Positions 33,300 to 44,430 of a DNA stretch of 64,000 nt are shown here, piece by piece (the first letter of the stretch is position 1; every line of letters begins with the position of its first letter). Below the pieces are notes generated by a model. The model was not told where the DNA came from, searched no databases, and saw only the letters and a program-made list of their open reading frames with translations. Origin of the DNA: Tanypteryx hageni (taxonomy: Eukaryota > Arthropoda > Insecta > Odonata > Petaluridae); assembly GCA_028673005.1 (NCBI GenBank), contig CM054118.1:2315410-2379409 (forward strand), in the 5' to 3' direction. The translations under genes and the position numbers were made by a program.

Positions 33300-33900
33300 T
33301 ACTCTGCGAAAGAACCCCTCGGTCCTTTATGCGTATTTGGCGCGCTCTCAACTTGATAAGCTGCGGAACCTAATTTTTCTTCCATATATTCCTCCCGACC
33401 TTCGAGTGGCGCCCTCGGAGATTTCTCTCTCTCGTCCTTTTATTTTTTTTGTACGCTTTTTCCTCTCTTTCCCAAGTGCCGATGCGACTCGGCAACCTCC
33501 CTTTAAAAACCATATACTCGATTTCAGACTGCTTGTTCGCATTTCTGCTCCTCTTTTGTTTTTTTTTTCTTTCCGCCTCTTTTTCGCCTCTGGATGCGGA
33601 CGACCCGGTGCGGTTTTCTTTTGTTAGAGGGAATCGCAGCGCGCGTATGGTTCGTGTTTTTTTCTCCCCCTCGAATCCTCATCTCCGCTTTGAGCGTACC
33701 GTCGTCAAAGCGATCTCCCTCTCTCGGCGATTTCGCCGTTTCCAGAGTTCCTTATCTGTTGCTATCCCCGAAATGGCTTTCCCTCCCGACACGGGTCGCG
33801 CTCCCGCGAGTTTTCTTTTTTTCCGTCTTCGAATGTTTCTTCCTTTTGTCACTTTTCTGTCTTCAAGGACATCTTCATTTTTTGCGTAAGTTATCGTTGA
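33300..33900. other. pyrimidine-skewed, CpG-bearing patch with chance frames
   Basis: Overlapping + strand frames of 110-146 codons are rich in Phe, Leu and Ser because of T- and C-rich composition. I see no signal, domain or splice pattern that makes them a gene. It resembles in composition the patches at 5500-6135 and 57880-58130. Confidence 0.35.
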
Positions 33901-36780
33901 CTCTGGAGGTCAGGGCTGCATTTTAAAACTAATGTTGAAAATTTCCACTTTAAAACTAGCCAAGGGAATTGTTTTACATTGGTCCCTAATGACGTAGCAA
34001 AACTCATTTATTCGAGGTTTTTAATCATTCCAAAACAATTAGCCGACGAATACAATAGGTTTAGTTGGTGTTATTTATGCGGACGTCAGTCCCAATTAAA
34101 TATGTGTGTATTAAAGGCTGGAGGGAATCCTTTTACAACTCAACGATTTGTCTTTGCAGAAAACGAGAGAAAAGTTGGATCGTATGGCGTGACCAAAACA
34201 AATCTCTGCTAAATTTTCTTCAAGTTTAAAAATTAAGAATGAAAGCGAGTGGTGATAGAGATTTTGCAGGATTTATATTAGTTCGAAACGTGAAATATTC
34301 GTGAATCAACGAAGTTTCCAAGTTTGGTAACCTCTTAAAAATATCATTAATCGAACTTAGTTTTGTTATTTGAAATTTTGTCCTTGTAATCTCTAGAGAA
34401 GAGGATATTTTGATTTTTTACTTATAAATCTGCTGCTGCTATGATTATGGTCAAAAAGGTATACTTCGTCGATAAGAGGTGATAGTTGATCTTTTCATAT
34501 TATTAGGATAAGTTCAAATCTGAATTGAAGTTAATATAAAGGATGCCTAAAAGTATACCGTGCTAACGTTAATATTTTCGGATGATTAATGCGATTTAAA
34601 TATTGCCATGACTCTCGAACTCACGATTTTATAATATTCAACGATATCTCCTTCTCAAATACTTTGCAGGCGCTCATGTAACTTAGTCGAATTTTTCCCT
34701 TCCCTGGAATGACTTTGATGCAGCATTCAACTAGACAACACTAATTTAACTCTCGACTATGGATTTTTTTCACATTACCGGCTTTTAAAGATTGCCGGGT
34801 AAAATAACGCACGCTCAATTAATCGAAGACCTTTGATGTGTCTCGCGTTAATAATCTGTTTATTCTGCGTGACCAATCAAAACAGTAAAAAACAACAACA
34901 GAGACTGTGGTACTGTTCACGAACATTTTTAAGCTTCCTTTTGTTTTCCGAGCAAATAGAATGAGTCCTCCATATTTCATCTCGGTTTTAGTTTTCCAGC
35001 CGTCAAAGGAGTTTTTGGAAAAAAACAAAACACTGGAGCATCGATCAAATGATAACAGAAATTACTTTTTCGGGACGCGTTAATTTAATGGAACAGAAAA
35101 ATGCCGTACGGAAAATTCAGATTTATGGAAAATTTTCGTTTATTGCCCTGTGTATTCTTTCTTTGGCTTCCTTTGATTCACCGAATGAATTAAGTTTGTC
35201 GCGTTATTACTTTCAATAACATGTAAGTGCGATCCTAGAGAAAACAGTATCTAATGGATAAATATGTTTGCGGTGCTCATTGACGACGGTTTTTCCCGTT
35301 TGAGTCTCATAACAGTTTTTTTTTATGTTACTGAGATCAAAAACGGTTAAAAAGATATTAATTCAGTAATTCGTTCTTTACCTACTTTAGTAATGCTTTA
35401 CTAGAGAGTATGACGAAGGTATTGATACCATTCGTGATAAAAGTTTACATTTCAGAAAAAATGTCATATTTGTGTATTTAGTATTATGAACTCCATTGTT
35501 ACTCTGCTGTTGCTTCGCTGACATCTGAGTGGCATCCAGGAAGTTGATTAATGGCTCTCGCAAGTTTTTAGTGGACGTAAAAGCGATTATGTTGTTAAAA
35601 GTTTAACTTGAGGGGTGAGTAAAATAATAAAAAATGGCGAAAGGTTAAAATTCATAAATACTGAGCGTAATTAAGCCGTTTTTATTATTTAATCCAGTTA
35701 ATTATGGTAAAAAGTTATATTTTGACTTAGACCGGGATAAAATTAACTCCCGATTTATTTTTTCATGTGCTGGGGACAAACCTAAGAAAAGACATTATTT
35801 TATAAGTTTCAAATACAATATTTTTAGAGATAGAGTGGTATGGACCCTTATATACCATCATAGGTAGTCTGTCAGTAGACAGGTTGGCGATTATTATTGG
35901 TTAAACCTGGTTCTCCACATAGTCCTGCCTTTCATAATCTTCTTCATCTCTTGGTAGCTCTCTTTTTCTTTCAACTAGTCTGTCGGATGAAACCTTTTCC
36001 TACCTATTTTTCCTATCAGTTTTCTTTCTAACAGGTGACATCTATATGTACTATAATTTCAAATGTTTGGATGCATGTTATGCTATACAAATCCACACCT
36101 TCAAAGGTATCGTAACGAAACTTGGCACGATTATTGGGGGCACCAAGGGAAAAGCCGTAGGGTAGTTTAAATGTATGTACGACAGATATCCCATAAAAAA
36201 GTTATTTGCATTTTTTTTCCCACGTAAGATAACTCGTAAAAATTTTACAAAAGTGCAGGTTTTCATTCATTTGATTATATAAATTCGACAGATTGACGTA
36301 AGAACTTCATATCTGCACAGTATTTAAATAGAATGATCTTAGTTTCGTATTCTTAACGCCTTTTTTCGTCTTTGACTCACATTTATTGCCATTAATTTCG
36401 ACTAAATTTGCATTTTTAACGATAAATACCCTGACGACAATGACATTGTTAAAGTCCAAGGACAATGTTGTTTCGGTTTATTTATTTAGTTACTTAATAA
36501 ATATTCTTATTTAGTGAATCGCGCTTAAACGGTGTAATAATATAGTATATTATTTAATTTAAATTTAACGTTTTTTCAACACCTTGCTGATGAGTATTTA
36601 CGTATTTATTTTGTATGATTTTAAGTGCGATTAATAAATTAAGCAATTAGCTTATATATAGGTAACCTTAATATTAAGAAGTAGTAAGTTAGTAGATAAT
36701 TTGTATTTAAAAATAAATATGAAAAGTTTTAATAATGCATATAAATTTTAGTATTAAAATATGTCCTATATTTAATTTAA
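33901..36780. other. no gene recognised
   Basis: 2.9 kb of AT-rich sequence without recognisable coding, RNA or terminal-repeat structure. Confidence 0.4.
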
Positions 36781-36784
36781 ACAG

Positions 36785-36818
36785 CAACCGGTGCGAAGCC
36801 GGCTATATCTTCTAGTAT
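36785..36818 (-). repeat. small terminal repeat R3 (ACTAG plus CCGGC hairpin)
   Basis: The minus strand reads TACTAGAAGATATAGCCGGC, then TTCGCACCGG. The block at 63054-63085 reads TACTAGCTGAACAGCCCGGC, then TTTACTCGG. Both start with TACTAG and continue into a CCGG-type palindromic pair, a layout common at ends of dispersed arthropod repeats. The element class is not identified. Confidence 0.35.
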
Positions 36819-37199
36819 TATATATATATAAATTAGGGTTGCGATTGATGAAAAAATTAATCGGTTAATCAAATTTCTTTAATCGAAAATTAATCGATTA
36901 ATTGGAAAATTAGAACAATTTTGCAAATTATCAAAAATCATAAATATAATTTTTTAAACCACAAAGGACTTTTAATTGCTACTTTCTGTAACGTTATATC
37001 GTTCTGAAAATATAATGAAAATATTAAAAAAGTTAAAACCAAATAATTTGTAATTATTAACCATACTTTCCAAATTTCATATCATAAAACCCTAACATAG
37101 CAAATGCTCTTGCATTCAAGTAGAAAACAATAAACAGAACTGAAAAATGTGTCAAATACAATTTCAATTTGTAAGTATTAGTTAATAAACTGAAAACTT

Positions 37200-38434
37200 T
37201 TATCTATCATAGCCATTCAGACAAACAAGCATAGTCACATTTCCCGGTAGTAAAGGCGCTTTCATTTTGTTAACAATATACACAGACAAACTAAACGGTC
37301 GTTCGCACGGTACAGATGTCGCTGGGACACATCGAATGGTCTCTGCAAAAGTAGCTAACATAGGAAAACGATGTTGATTCAGTTTCCACCATTTGAGAGG
37401 ATTCTTTGTTTCCAGAATCCGATCTTCCTCTATGTAACGAGACAATTCTGATACTCCCACGCGTGCCTTTGTATATGGTTTATCATCTAAAGAGTCAGAG
37501 TCTGTAAACGCCTGTGTTAATCTTCGTTTTTTCGCTGATTCTCTGGTACCGTCATCGTTCAACTGCTGTTGTTCACTTGTGTTCTCTTATTGCTTTCTAC
37601 TGTTACAAAACGCTTCAAAATTGTTACGTACTACTTTTCACACTGCTTTCCTCTTATTCTTTGGAAAACATTTGAGTATCTTGAACCGTGGAGCTAAAGC
37701 CGTAGGCATTTGCAAAGTTGACAAAGCATACATACATTTTACTCTTGTAGTAAGATCGTCTAAAGTAACTCTTTGGAATCGACCAATGTAACCTGGGTCA
37801 TCATCATGATTTCACAGTTCCCTCGTCAAAAATGCAAGTAGTGGAAGCACAGAGCTACATGACACGAACTGTTAAGCACCTAAAAACTGCGTCGCTTCAG
37901 CAAGTACAATTAAGATCGACACATACTTGCCAACCTTGTCCCAGTCAGTATCTAGCAGCCCCACTGTAATTTTTGGGATAGTCGATGTGATACTGTCGTA
38001 TGGCATCTTTGACTTTCAATAACTTAGTCAGCATCAAATATGTACTATTCCATCGCGTTGGAAGATCCTGTTGTAATTTGTGGAACTGGGACTCGTCTTC
38101 TTTACAAATACTTGCATGTCTGGTTTTCAATTCAGCTGTGTTGGCAGAGCTGAGCTTGAAATTCTCGACTAGATGTCGACACTTTGCTATAAGTGGATCG
38201 GATTTGGCCAACAATTTTCCAATCTTGAGCAACATCTTCATACAGACCATAAATATTTACAGCTGTGTGGCGTTCAGTAAGTTGTAAGCAATATAATGTT
38301 ACTGACATAAAATTCCATTCTGAGTCTATCCAATGACCAGTAATGCCACAGTATGATTCATTGAAAATCAGATGTGATCGCCAATCTCTCACATTGCTTC
38401 ACAGCATCCTTGTGCTTACGTAATTCTGCATTAT
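37200..38434 (-). pseudogene. hAT-3 transposase, catalytic and dimerisation parts
   Basis: In patched minus-strand frames: AELRKHKDAVKQCERLAITS, GITGHWIDSEWNFMSVTLYC, TERHTAVNIYGLYED, QDWKIVGQI, then KLQQDLPTRWNSTYLMLTKL, then NPLKWWKLNQHRFPMLATFA and VPATSVPCERPFSLSVYIVN. The last is the hAT dimerisation core (W..N...FP.LA...L.VPATS.P.ER.FS). A small deletion removed the LWTS-type residues after ITSD. Several stops separate the frames. Confidence 0.85.
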
Positions 38435-38435
38435 A

Positions 38436-39709
38436 CAAGGTGTTCATAAAGTCCGTGTGTACTTTAAAAGTTTCATATTTTTATAGTATATTTGATAAAA
38501 ACAAACTATAAACTGTAATTAAAATATAATTAAGTTAAATTTCTAACGAAGAGAATGTTCATTGTTGTAATTTTTTTGCTAATAATAATTTACTTTTTAT
38601 GACAGATTCCTAAACCTACTAAATGGCTTCAATAGACGAGAAAGTAAACTGTGTGCTCTGGTTAGCGGAGCTAAAATGTGTATCAGCTGTTAGAAGAAGA
38701 TTCACTGCACATTGCAAGAAGGAAGCACCACATCGAAATTAAATTTCCAAATGGATGAACAAGTTTAAAGAAACAGGTTCAGAGAAGCCCACGAAAATCG
38801 CTAAAACGGGCATCTGTTGAACTAGCCTTCCCAAAAACAACAGTGCACAAAATTCTCAAAGTGAAATTGCATACGTATCCCCATAAGATTCGAGTGCATC
38901 AAATATTACAGGAATAAGTCTACCATGCAAGGTTAAGTTTCAGCCAATAGTTTAAAGAAAAGATTCAAGAGGATAATGAGTTTCTTGATAGCCTTATGTT
39001 TAGTGACGAAGCAACATTTCACATTAGTGGCAAAGTCAGCCGCCACAATTGTCGCATTTGGAGGACAGAGAAGCCTCAGGAAATTTGACAACATCAAAGG
39101 GATTCCCCTAAAGTTAATGTCTGGTGTGCTCTAGGAAAATCGCGAATAATTGGTCCCTTCTTTTTCGAAGAAACAGCAATTAAAGGCGAGCGTTGCCTTG
39201 AAATGCTGCAAAATTATTTTATTCAAAAATTGACACAATCAGGTCTTTTCGCAATACCATCTTCCAGCAGGACGGAGCGCCGTGCAACTATGCTCGTAAT
39301 GTACTTCTTGAATGATGTTTTTCCAGAAAAATGGACCGGCAGAGGAGGGTGAACTCTTTGGCCACTTTGCTCACCTGATTTGTCCCCTTTAGACTTTATT
39401 TATGGGGACATATTACACAGTATCCTCCTCGAAACCTCGTTCTTTGGAGAAACTCCGCGATAGAATAACACATATGATCGACAAAATAACTCAAGAAAAG
39501 CTGGAGAATTATTCCATCGAGCTGTAAAATCGGGTCTAACGTTGTATCCTAACGGATGACAGCTAGGTTGAACTTTAACACTCTGAAAGTTGATTATGTT
39601 AACATTTAAATAAACTACCTTTTAAATACCGTTTACAGTTTATATTTATCACATATATAAATAAAATTATTACACTGTTAAATTGCATACGGACTTTAAG
39701 AACACCCTG
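38436..39709 (+). mobile_element. mariner-like transposon inside hAT-3
   Basis: 1,274 bp. The termini are CAAGGTGTTCATAAAGTCCG and, inverted, CAGGGTGTTCTTAAAGTCCG. The left flank is TA; the right flank is CATA, so the duplication is imperfect. It splits the hAT-3 transposase between its FEYM and AELRKHKDAV blocks. Confidence 0.82.
38623..39527 (+). pseudogene. mariner-family transposase, inactivated
   Basis: Patched frames read EKVNCVLWLAELKCVSAVRR (N-terminal HTH), SLMFSDEATFHISGKV (first Asp), HQRDSPKVNVWCALGKSRII, GPFFFEETAIKG, then the QQDGAP block region (degraded) and LWPLCSPDLSPLDF (third Asp, DDD type). About 300 codons, a little short of the usual 340-350. At least eight stops or frameshifts kill it. 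Confidence 0.85.
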
Positions 39710-40025
39710 CATATACTCGAAATTATAGTCGACCGTTCGACGATTCGGTAGGGTGTAATGTTTGTTCTGAAGGGTTATTCGCAACACTATTTGCAGACCG
39801 GGATCTTCTCCACAATAGCAGTTGGACGGCCAGAGCTAGCGAACCAATGTGCGATGGCTGTTGTTAAATCCTTGCTTACTTTATCGCTCACTGGTTTCTC
39901 ATTCTGACATATATGTTGTGTTATTGAATTTTGTTGTTGAGTAGCAGTACGTTTCTGTTTATTTGCAAGTACGCGTTGATATTGCAGCTGATGTATGTGC
40001 TGAAGGTGATATGTCAACGACGTAT
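39710..40025 (-). pseudogene. hAT-3 transposase, N-terminal BED-finger part
   Basis: The minus strand reads NTSLTYHLQHIHQLQYQ, the second half of a BED zinc finger with its two His, then NSITQHICQNEKPVSDKVS, LTTAIAHWFASSGRPTAIVE and, in another frame, TLPNRRTVDYNFEYM. LINE C is inserted just upstream of the finger's remaining half, so the Cys pair and start codon are missing here. Confidence 0.75.
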
Positions 40026-40095
40026 TACATCTACATGTAACCCTGCAATTTACATAATTGGTGAGTGGCAGGGGTGGCAATGCACCAAAACCTAT

Positions 40096-41584
40096 CTAAA
40101 TATTGTCTATCGCAGATTGAAATTTTCTATTGTGTTCTCTTATTGCCCTCGGAAAGAACGAGCCTAGATAACGCTCCGTCCTACAATCGATCTCACGTAT
40201 CTTATCGTCACGGTCGTTCCTACCTGTATACGATGGTGCTTCAATTATTTCTACAAACTCGTCTTTTAGATATTCCAATGTATATTTCTCCAGAAGCCTC
40301 AACCTTGAGTTCAAACTACGATCCTCCAGTGGTACCCAGTTCAAATTCCTCAATAATGAGGTGACGCTTTCCTTATGTTCGTACTTTTGTTTTACGAATC
40401 TGGCTGCTCTGCGCTGCACTCTTTTTAATTGAATTATGTGTCCCTTCTCGTACGGATCCCATATGCATGAGGCGTATTCCACTTGTGGTCTAGCCAGTGA
40501 TAAGTAACATGTTTCACGTACTTTTTCTGTAGTGTTCCGTACTCTTCTACCTATGAAAGCCAGCTCCTTGTTGGCCGCGCCTATAACTCGACGAATGTGC
40601 ATGTACCACGAAAGATCTCGAGAAATGGTTACTCCTAAATATTTTACATACTCGACTGCTTGAATATTTATTCCATCTATTTTATACTCGAAACCTACTT
40701 CTATGTTCTTACTTTTCCAGAACGTAACTGCGGCACATTTAGTGTAATTAATTTGAATTTGCCATTCTTTGCACCACGCTGAAACGGCTCTTAAGTCTTA
40801 ACGCAGCGACTGATGGTCCACCTGGTTTTTTAATTTCCTTATATAGAATGGTATCATCGGCGAAAAGTCTAATTTTACTACGAACTACCGAGCAGATATA
40901 ATTGACATAAATTAAGAAAAGTAGAGGGCCCAATACACTTCCCTGAGGAACACCCTACGCAACTTTAACGGTGGACAAGTATTTCCCATCGATGACAACT
41001 ATCTGTTCTTTATTCGAAAGGAAGTCTCTCACCCAACTGACAACTTTCGGATTGTTACCATATTGTCCTAACTTTGCAATTAATTTCGTTTGAGATACTT
41101 TATCAAACGCACTCCTTATGTCAATGCATATGGCATCGATCTGAGCGTTTTTCTCTCCGCATCACAACAAATCGTCCACGAACAGGCCTACCTGCGTTTT
41201 GCATTATCTACCTCTCCGGAATCCGCTAAGCAATGAGTGACTATCTAAATAGCGCATTATAGAACTAAAGATTATGTCCTCAAGTATCTTGCACGATAAT
41301 GAAGTTAGGGAAATTGGCCTATAATTTTCGAGGTTTTCTTTGTCGCCGCCATTATGGACGGGCGTAACGTGTGCCACATTCCAATCTTTAGGAACGACAC
41401 CTTCCGTAATGAATTTCTCGATTATGATTTTCAAATACGGCGCGATTTCATAAGCTGACACATTCAATACTCGCGCGGGTATTTCCTCCGGCCCAGGAGA
41501 TTTATTTGGTTTAACTGAATGAAATTGGAGCGCGATGCCATTTTCTGAAAATCTTAAATTTTCCATCGAGTCGCCCTGATGCAT
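40096..41584 (-). pseudogene. LINE C ORF2, reverse transcriptase and C-terminal region
   Basis: 41584-41204: NKSPGPEEIPARVLNV, VVPKDWNVAHVTPVHNGG and ENYRPISLTSLSCKILE. 40933-40748: [10 protein letters not shown] and [11 protein letters not shown] with the catalytic FADD. 40602-40096: an intact 168-codon tail, VRNTTEKVRETCYLSLARPQ, QRRAARFVKQKYEHKE, LGSFFPRAIREHN. Frame breaks near 41190, 40940 and 40800 separate the parts. It is better preserved than LINE A. Confidence 0.88.
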
Positions 41585-41599
41585 AGGAATAGGGGTTTC

Positions 41600-42418
41600 A
41601 CATTCATCGTCATTGGGGTATAAAGCTTTCTGAAAGTGATGATTTAAAAGGTTTGCTTTTTTCGTACTATCGTGAACTACATTTCCCGTTTCCGATCTCA
41701 GTGACGCAATAGTGGGTCCTCTACCTTGGACTTGTCAGACAAGTCCAAAATGCTTTCGCGTTCTCTTTCAAGGTTTCTTGTAAAACCTTCTTTTTGAAAT
41801 TGTTAAACGCATTACGCATTGACACTGGCTATGGAGCGAGCCTCCTTGTATTACAGCATTATCGTTGTAATCTGTTCGACTGTAGATGTTGAGGATGTGT
41901 TAGTTACGCGAGAGTTTTCTTTGCCGTCGGAGAGCGCTCCTAACTTCCTGGTTGTACCATCTATGTTCTGCGTTTTCACGCATCAGTTTTCTTGGAATAA
42001 ATTTATCTATACACTCTCGCATCATATCTCTGAACATGCACCAGGATTCTTCCGCGTCTGCAATATCTGTTACCTGGCAGAAATTAGTATATTTATTTCG
42101 CAGAAAAAACCTATTTCTTGTGAAATCGGCTTTGGCGAATACATAAAGCTTTCTTTTAGCCTTAATCTGTTTCTATATGTTGAGCTGAAATTCCACGTAC
42201 ACTGCCTTGTGATCGCTAATTCCCTCAGCGACAGATACCCTATTCATACGCTCAGGAAGATTAGTAGCCAATAAATCTAATATATTATTAAATCTCGTGT
42301 GATACCTCACTAACTGATACAATGAGTGTTTGCCGAAAGTTTCAAGTGAAGCCTCGCAAGATTAGCACTCTCTTCCACCGGGATTAAAGCAATTATGCCT
42401 CCAATCAATTGACGGATG
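41600..42418 (-). pseudogene. LINE C ORF2, endonuclease end and linker
   Basis: The minus strand reads ILDLLATNLPERMNRVSVAE, GISDHKAVYVEFQLNI (the terminal SDH block of the AP-endonuclease), then a linker with RWYNQEVRSALRRQRK-type sequence as in LINE A. The GDFN block is lost at the truncation. Confidence 0.75.
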
Positions 42419-42623
42419 ATGGAAATCAGTTACTCTATCGCTGAAGAAGGGCATTGGCACGATAAGTTTGGGTGTTTTTTTTGTGTTTTTTGTGTTCGTG
42501 TGTTTAACGTGTCACTTCGACGCCCCCAGCAGCCTGCCAGGTTGGTCACCGACTTGCTAAGTGTCCGCTGGACTTCCTTCAACACCTTGTTGCCACCCTC
42601 ATCACTACCTTTTCATTTCTTTA

Positions 42624-42627
<4 letters not shown>
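42419..42627 (+). mobile_element. PLE terminal repeat fragment, + orientation
   Basis: Similar to 32222-32423: CTGAAGAAGGGCATTGG, TTCGACGCCCCCAGCAGCCT, TAAGTGTCCGCTGG, ACACCTTGTTGCCACCCTCA, ending in TTTCTTTAAG directly before (TA)n. Here the donor G is changed (GCTAAGTG) and helix II pairing is broken, so this copy is older than PLE-1. Confidence 0.85.

Positions 42628-42671
<44 letters not shown>
42628..42671. repeat. (TA)n microsatellite
   Basis: A perfect TA array between the + strand terminal fragment and the PLE-2 segment. Confidence 0.97.
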
Positions 42672-42674
<3 letters not shown>

Positions 42675-43696
42675 CCAAGTTGAGGACCAAGCTGGCAGGC
42701 TTCTGGGGGCGTCGAAGAGACACGTAAAACACACGAACACAAAAACACACGCAAGCTTATCGGGCCTATGCCCTTCTTCAGCGAAAGAGTAACGTAAAGT
42801 GACACACTGGGCGGGGAATGACAGGGTGATGTGGGAAGGTTGATGATTGGAGGAGGTGGGGAGTAAGAGGGGTGGATAGCCAATAAAGAGGGAGTGTGGT
42901 AAGGGAAAGTGCGAATAACTACAATGTAACAAGGAGACATTGTAAGGGAGCTAATAGGGTTAGCGGAGGTTGAGGCCAGGCGGAGAGAAAGAGTCGAGAA
43001 GATGGATATGTGCTAGTTCCCAGTGTCGGAGAAGGGGGGCAGGAGTGTCATAGGGTAAAGCGCGAATAATCCTAACATTGTAGCAACTATTGAAGGGGAC
43101 ATTATGGGTATTAGCGTGTAATGCAACTGGGAGGGGGCGTCTGAGAGAAACGCTATTCCGGTGACCGTTCATTCGGATGTTTAACGGATTGCTGGTGAGG
43201 ACTACGTAAAACGCGGGACAAAGGGTGCAGGTAAGGAGGTAAATGACGTTACGGGTGGTGCAGTTGCTACTGGAGGTGATGGGGTAGGTGATGTTGGTGG
43301 AGGGACTCGAGAAAGAAGATGATGGTAGGTGGATAGGGCAAGTGAGGCAGCGAGGTTTTCCGCAGGGGTGGGAGCCTATTGCAAGAAGCGTGGTAGAAGT
43401 GGGAAGTTCCTTCCTCCACAAGATATTTCCCAAATTTGGGGGCCGGCGGAAGGAGAGGAGCGGAGGATTGGCAAAAAGGTTGATAAAGAGGGACTGATGG
43501 GAGGAAGAGGTAAGAATTGGGTGGGCAGCATGAAGGATTGTTTTGAGAGCTTCGTGGATACCAGGAAGGAAAAGTGTCGTAAGAGTGAGTGGAGGGGTAG
43601 ATGCAGGAATAGTGGGTGTGTGAGGATGAGATCCATTGTGGGTAGGCGTCATCGCCCTATGGATCTGTTCGCGGACCAAGACTGGAGGGTAACCAC

Positions 43697-43700
<4 letters not shown>
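42672..43700 (-). mobile_element. PLE-2: 3' segment identical to PLE-1
   Basis: Matches 28929-29957 base for base wherever I compared, at a constant offset of 13,743. All six-frame translations coincide. It holds the terminal hairpin (42754-42781) and the last 239 codons of the ORF (42960-43679; Cys cluster, GIY-YIG with the same YVV). Both ends pass straight into (TA)n. It is 5'-truncated, so it encodes no RT. Confidence 0.92.
42960..43679 (-). pseudogene. PLE-2 ORF, C-terminal 239 codons (GIY-YIG domain)
   Basis: Identical in translation to the C-terminus of the PLE-1 protein, from VREQIHRAM to PPGLNLR. There is no upstream RT, and upstream of the fragment the frame enters a TA array. Confidence 0.9.

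Positions 43701-43752
<52 letters not shown>
43701..43752. repeat. (TA)n microsatellite
   Basis: A perfect TA array at the truncated end of PLE-2. Confidence 0.97.
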
Positions 43753-43753
<1 letters not shown>

Positions 43754-43764
43754 CAGCTTACGGA

Positions 43765-43955
43765 AAAGGAAAGGCAAAATGGATATATGGATGTCAACAA
43801 GGTGTTGGGATGAGGAAACCCATTAAACACTCACCAATCAGACGACTTCAGGTTGGCGAGGTCCCGGGGATGTCGAAGTGACACACGTAAAAGAACACTA
43901 AAACACAGAAACATCACAAACTTAGAAGCTTTCGGAATTGTTCCTTCAACAGCTA
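43765..43955 (-). mobile_element. terminal repeat of a second, diverged PLE family
   Basis: The minus strand has CTGTTGAAGGAACAATTCCG and AAAGCTT, then TTTTACGTGTGTCACTTCGA, CATCCCCGGGACCTC, TTGGTGAGTG (donor-like) and CAACACCTTGTTGAC. The order of blocks is that of the PLE-1 terminal repeat but the sequence is clearly diverged. The hairpin helix is GGAA/TTCC here against GGGC/GCCC in PLE-1. Confidence 0.7.
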
Positions 43956-44179
43956 CAGAGAGAGAGAAATCCATCCCATTAGGATCCATGTCCCATTAGG
44001 ATTACATATTTTCGCGAAAAATCCTACGATAATTTAAGGCAGGTAACCTATGCACACGTATGCGGGTTGAGACAACAATTGACTCTCAAAGCTTAACAAT
44101 GATGTGGTTGCCTTCCTGGAGTCGAAACCTGATCTATTTTCGTAAATTAGTATTTATATCTGAATAAAAAATTCCTGCG

Positions 44180-44430
44180 AAATTTAAGGAACTTCCCATT
44201 CTTCGTCCTTTTTGCAACAAATAAGAGTCGGACCCATGTTCATATGACAATTTTTACTCAAAATCACTTTACGAATAGGATCCCAAAGTTATGACATAAA
44301 GTCGCTGGACATCCTGTATATATATGTTCTGGACCCCGTCTAATCTTTAAAAAATCCAAAGCTTCTTGTGGGGTTCGAACTAATACACCATCGCGTAAGA
44401 CGAGTGAGTTAGTCACCAGATGTTGGCGCT
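44180..44430 (-). repeat. transposon-like terminus and tRNA-like relic
   Basis: On the minus strand TACAGGATGTCCAGCGAC (near 44320) starts a block resembling a Tc1/mariner-type end; no partner end was found. At 44363-44425 (minus) GGTGACTAACTCACTCGTC and TTAGTTCGAACCCCAC are A-box-like and B-box-like, as in a tRNA-derived SINE. Confidence 0.35.

Larger units (their letters stand above)
36834..40025 (-). mobile_element. hAT-3: BED-finger hAT, 3' half, split by a mariner
   Basis: The terminus is TAGGGTTGCGATTGATG, followed by several TTAATCGGTTAAT and TTAATCGATTAAT subterminal palindromes, typical of one hAT group. Minus-strand transposase pieces run from the dimerisation domain (37200) to the BED finger (40025). 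There the LINE C insertion begins and the rest of the element is lost or unrecognised. Confidence 0.8.
40026..42418 (-). mobile_element. LINE C: Jockey-superfamily retrotransposon, same family as A and B
   Basis: Minus strand, 2.4 kb, 3' end at 40026 with the tail (TACATCTACATGTAACCCTG on the + strand). It contains the end of the endonuclease, the RT and the C-terminal region, with 5' truncation at the PLE junction near 42418. It is inserted in the hAT-3 BED finger. Confidence 0.88.

Noticed and set aside
33295..33889. Overlapping 110-146 codon frames as a possible host gene
   Set aside because: Phe/Leu/Ser bias follows base composition. No domain, no splice pattern, and three frames are open at once.
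41819..42274. 151-codon + strand frame
   Set aside because: Antisense to the LINE C endonuclease-linker region, whose SDH block is on the minus strand.
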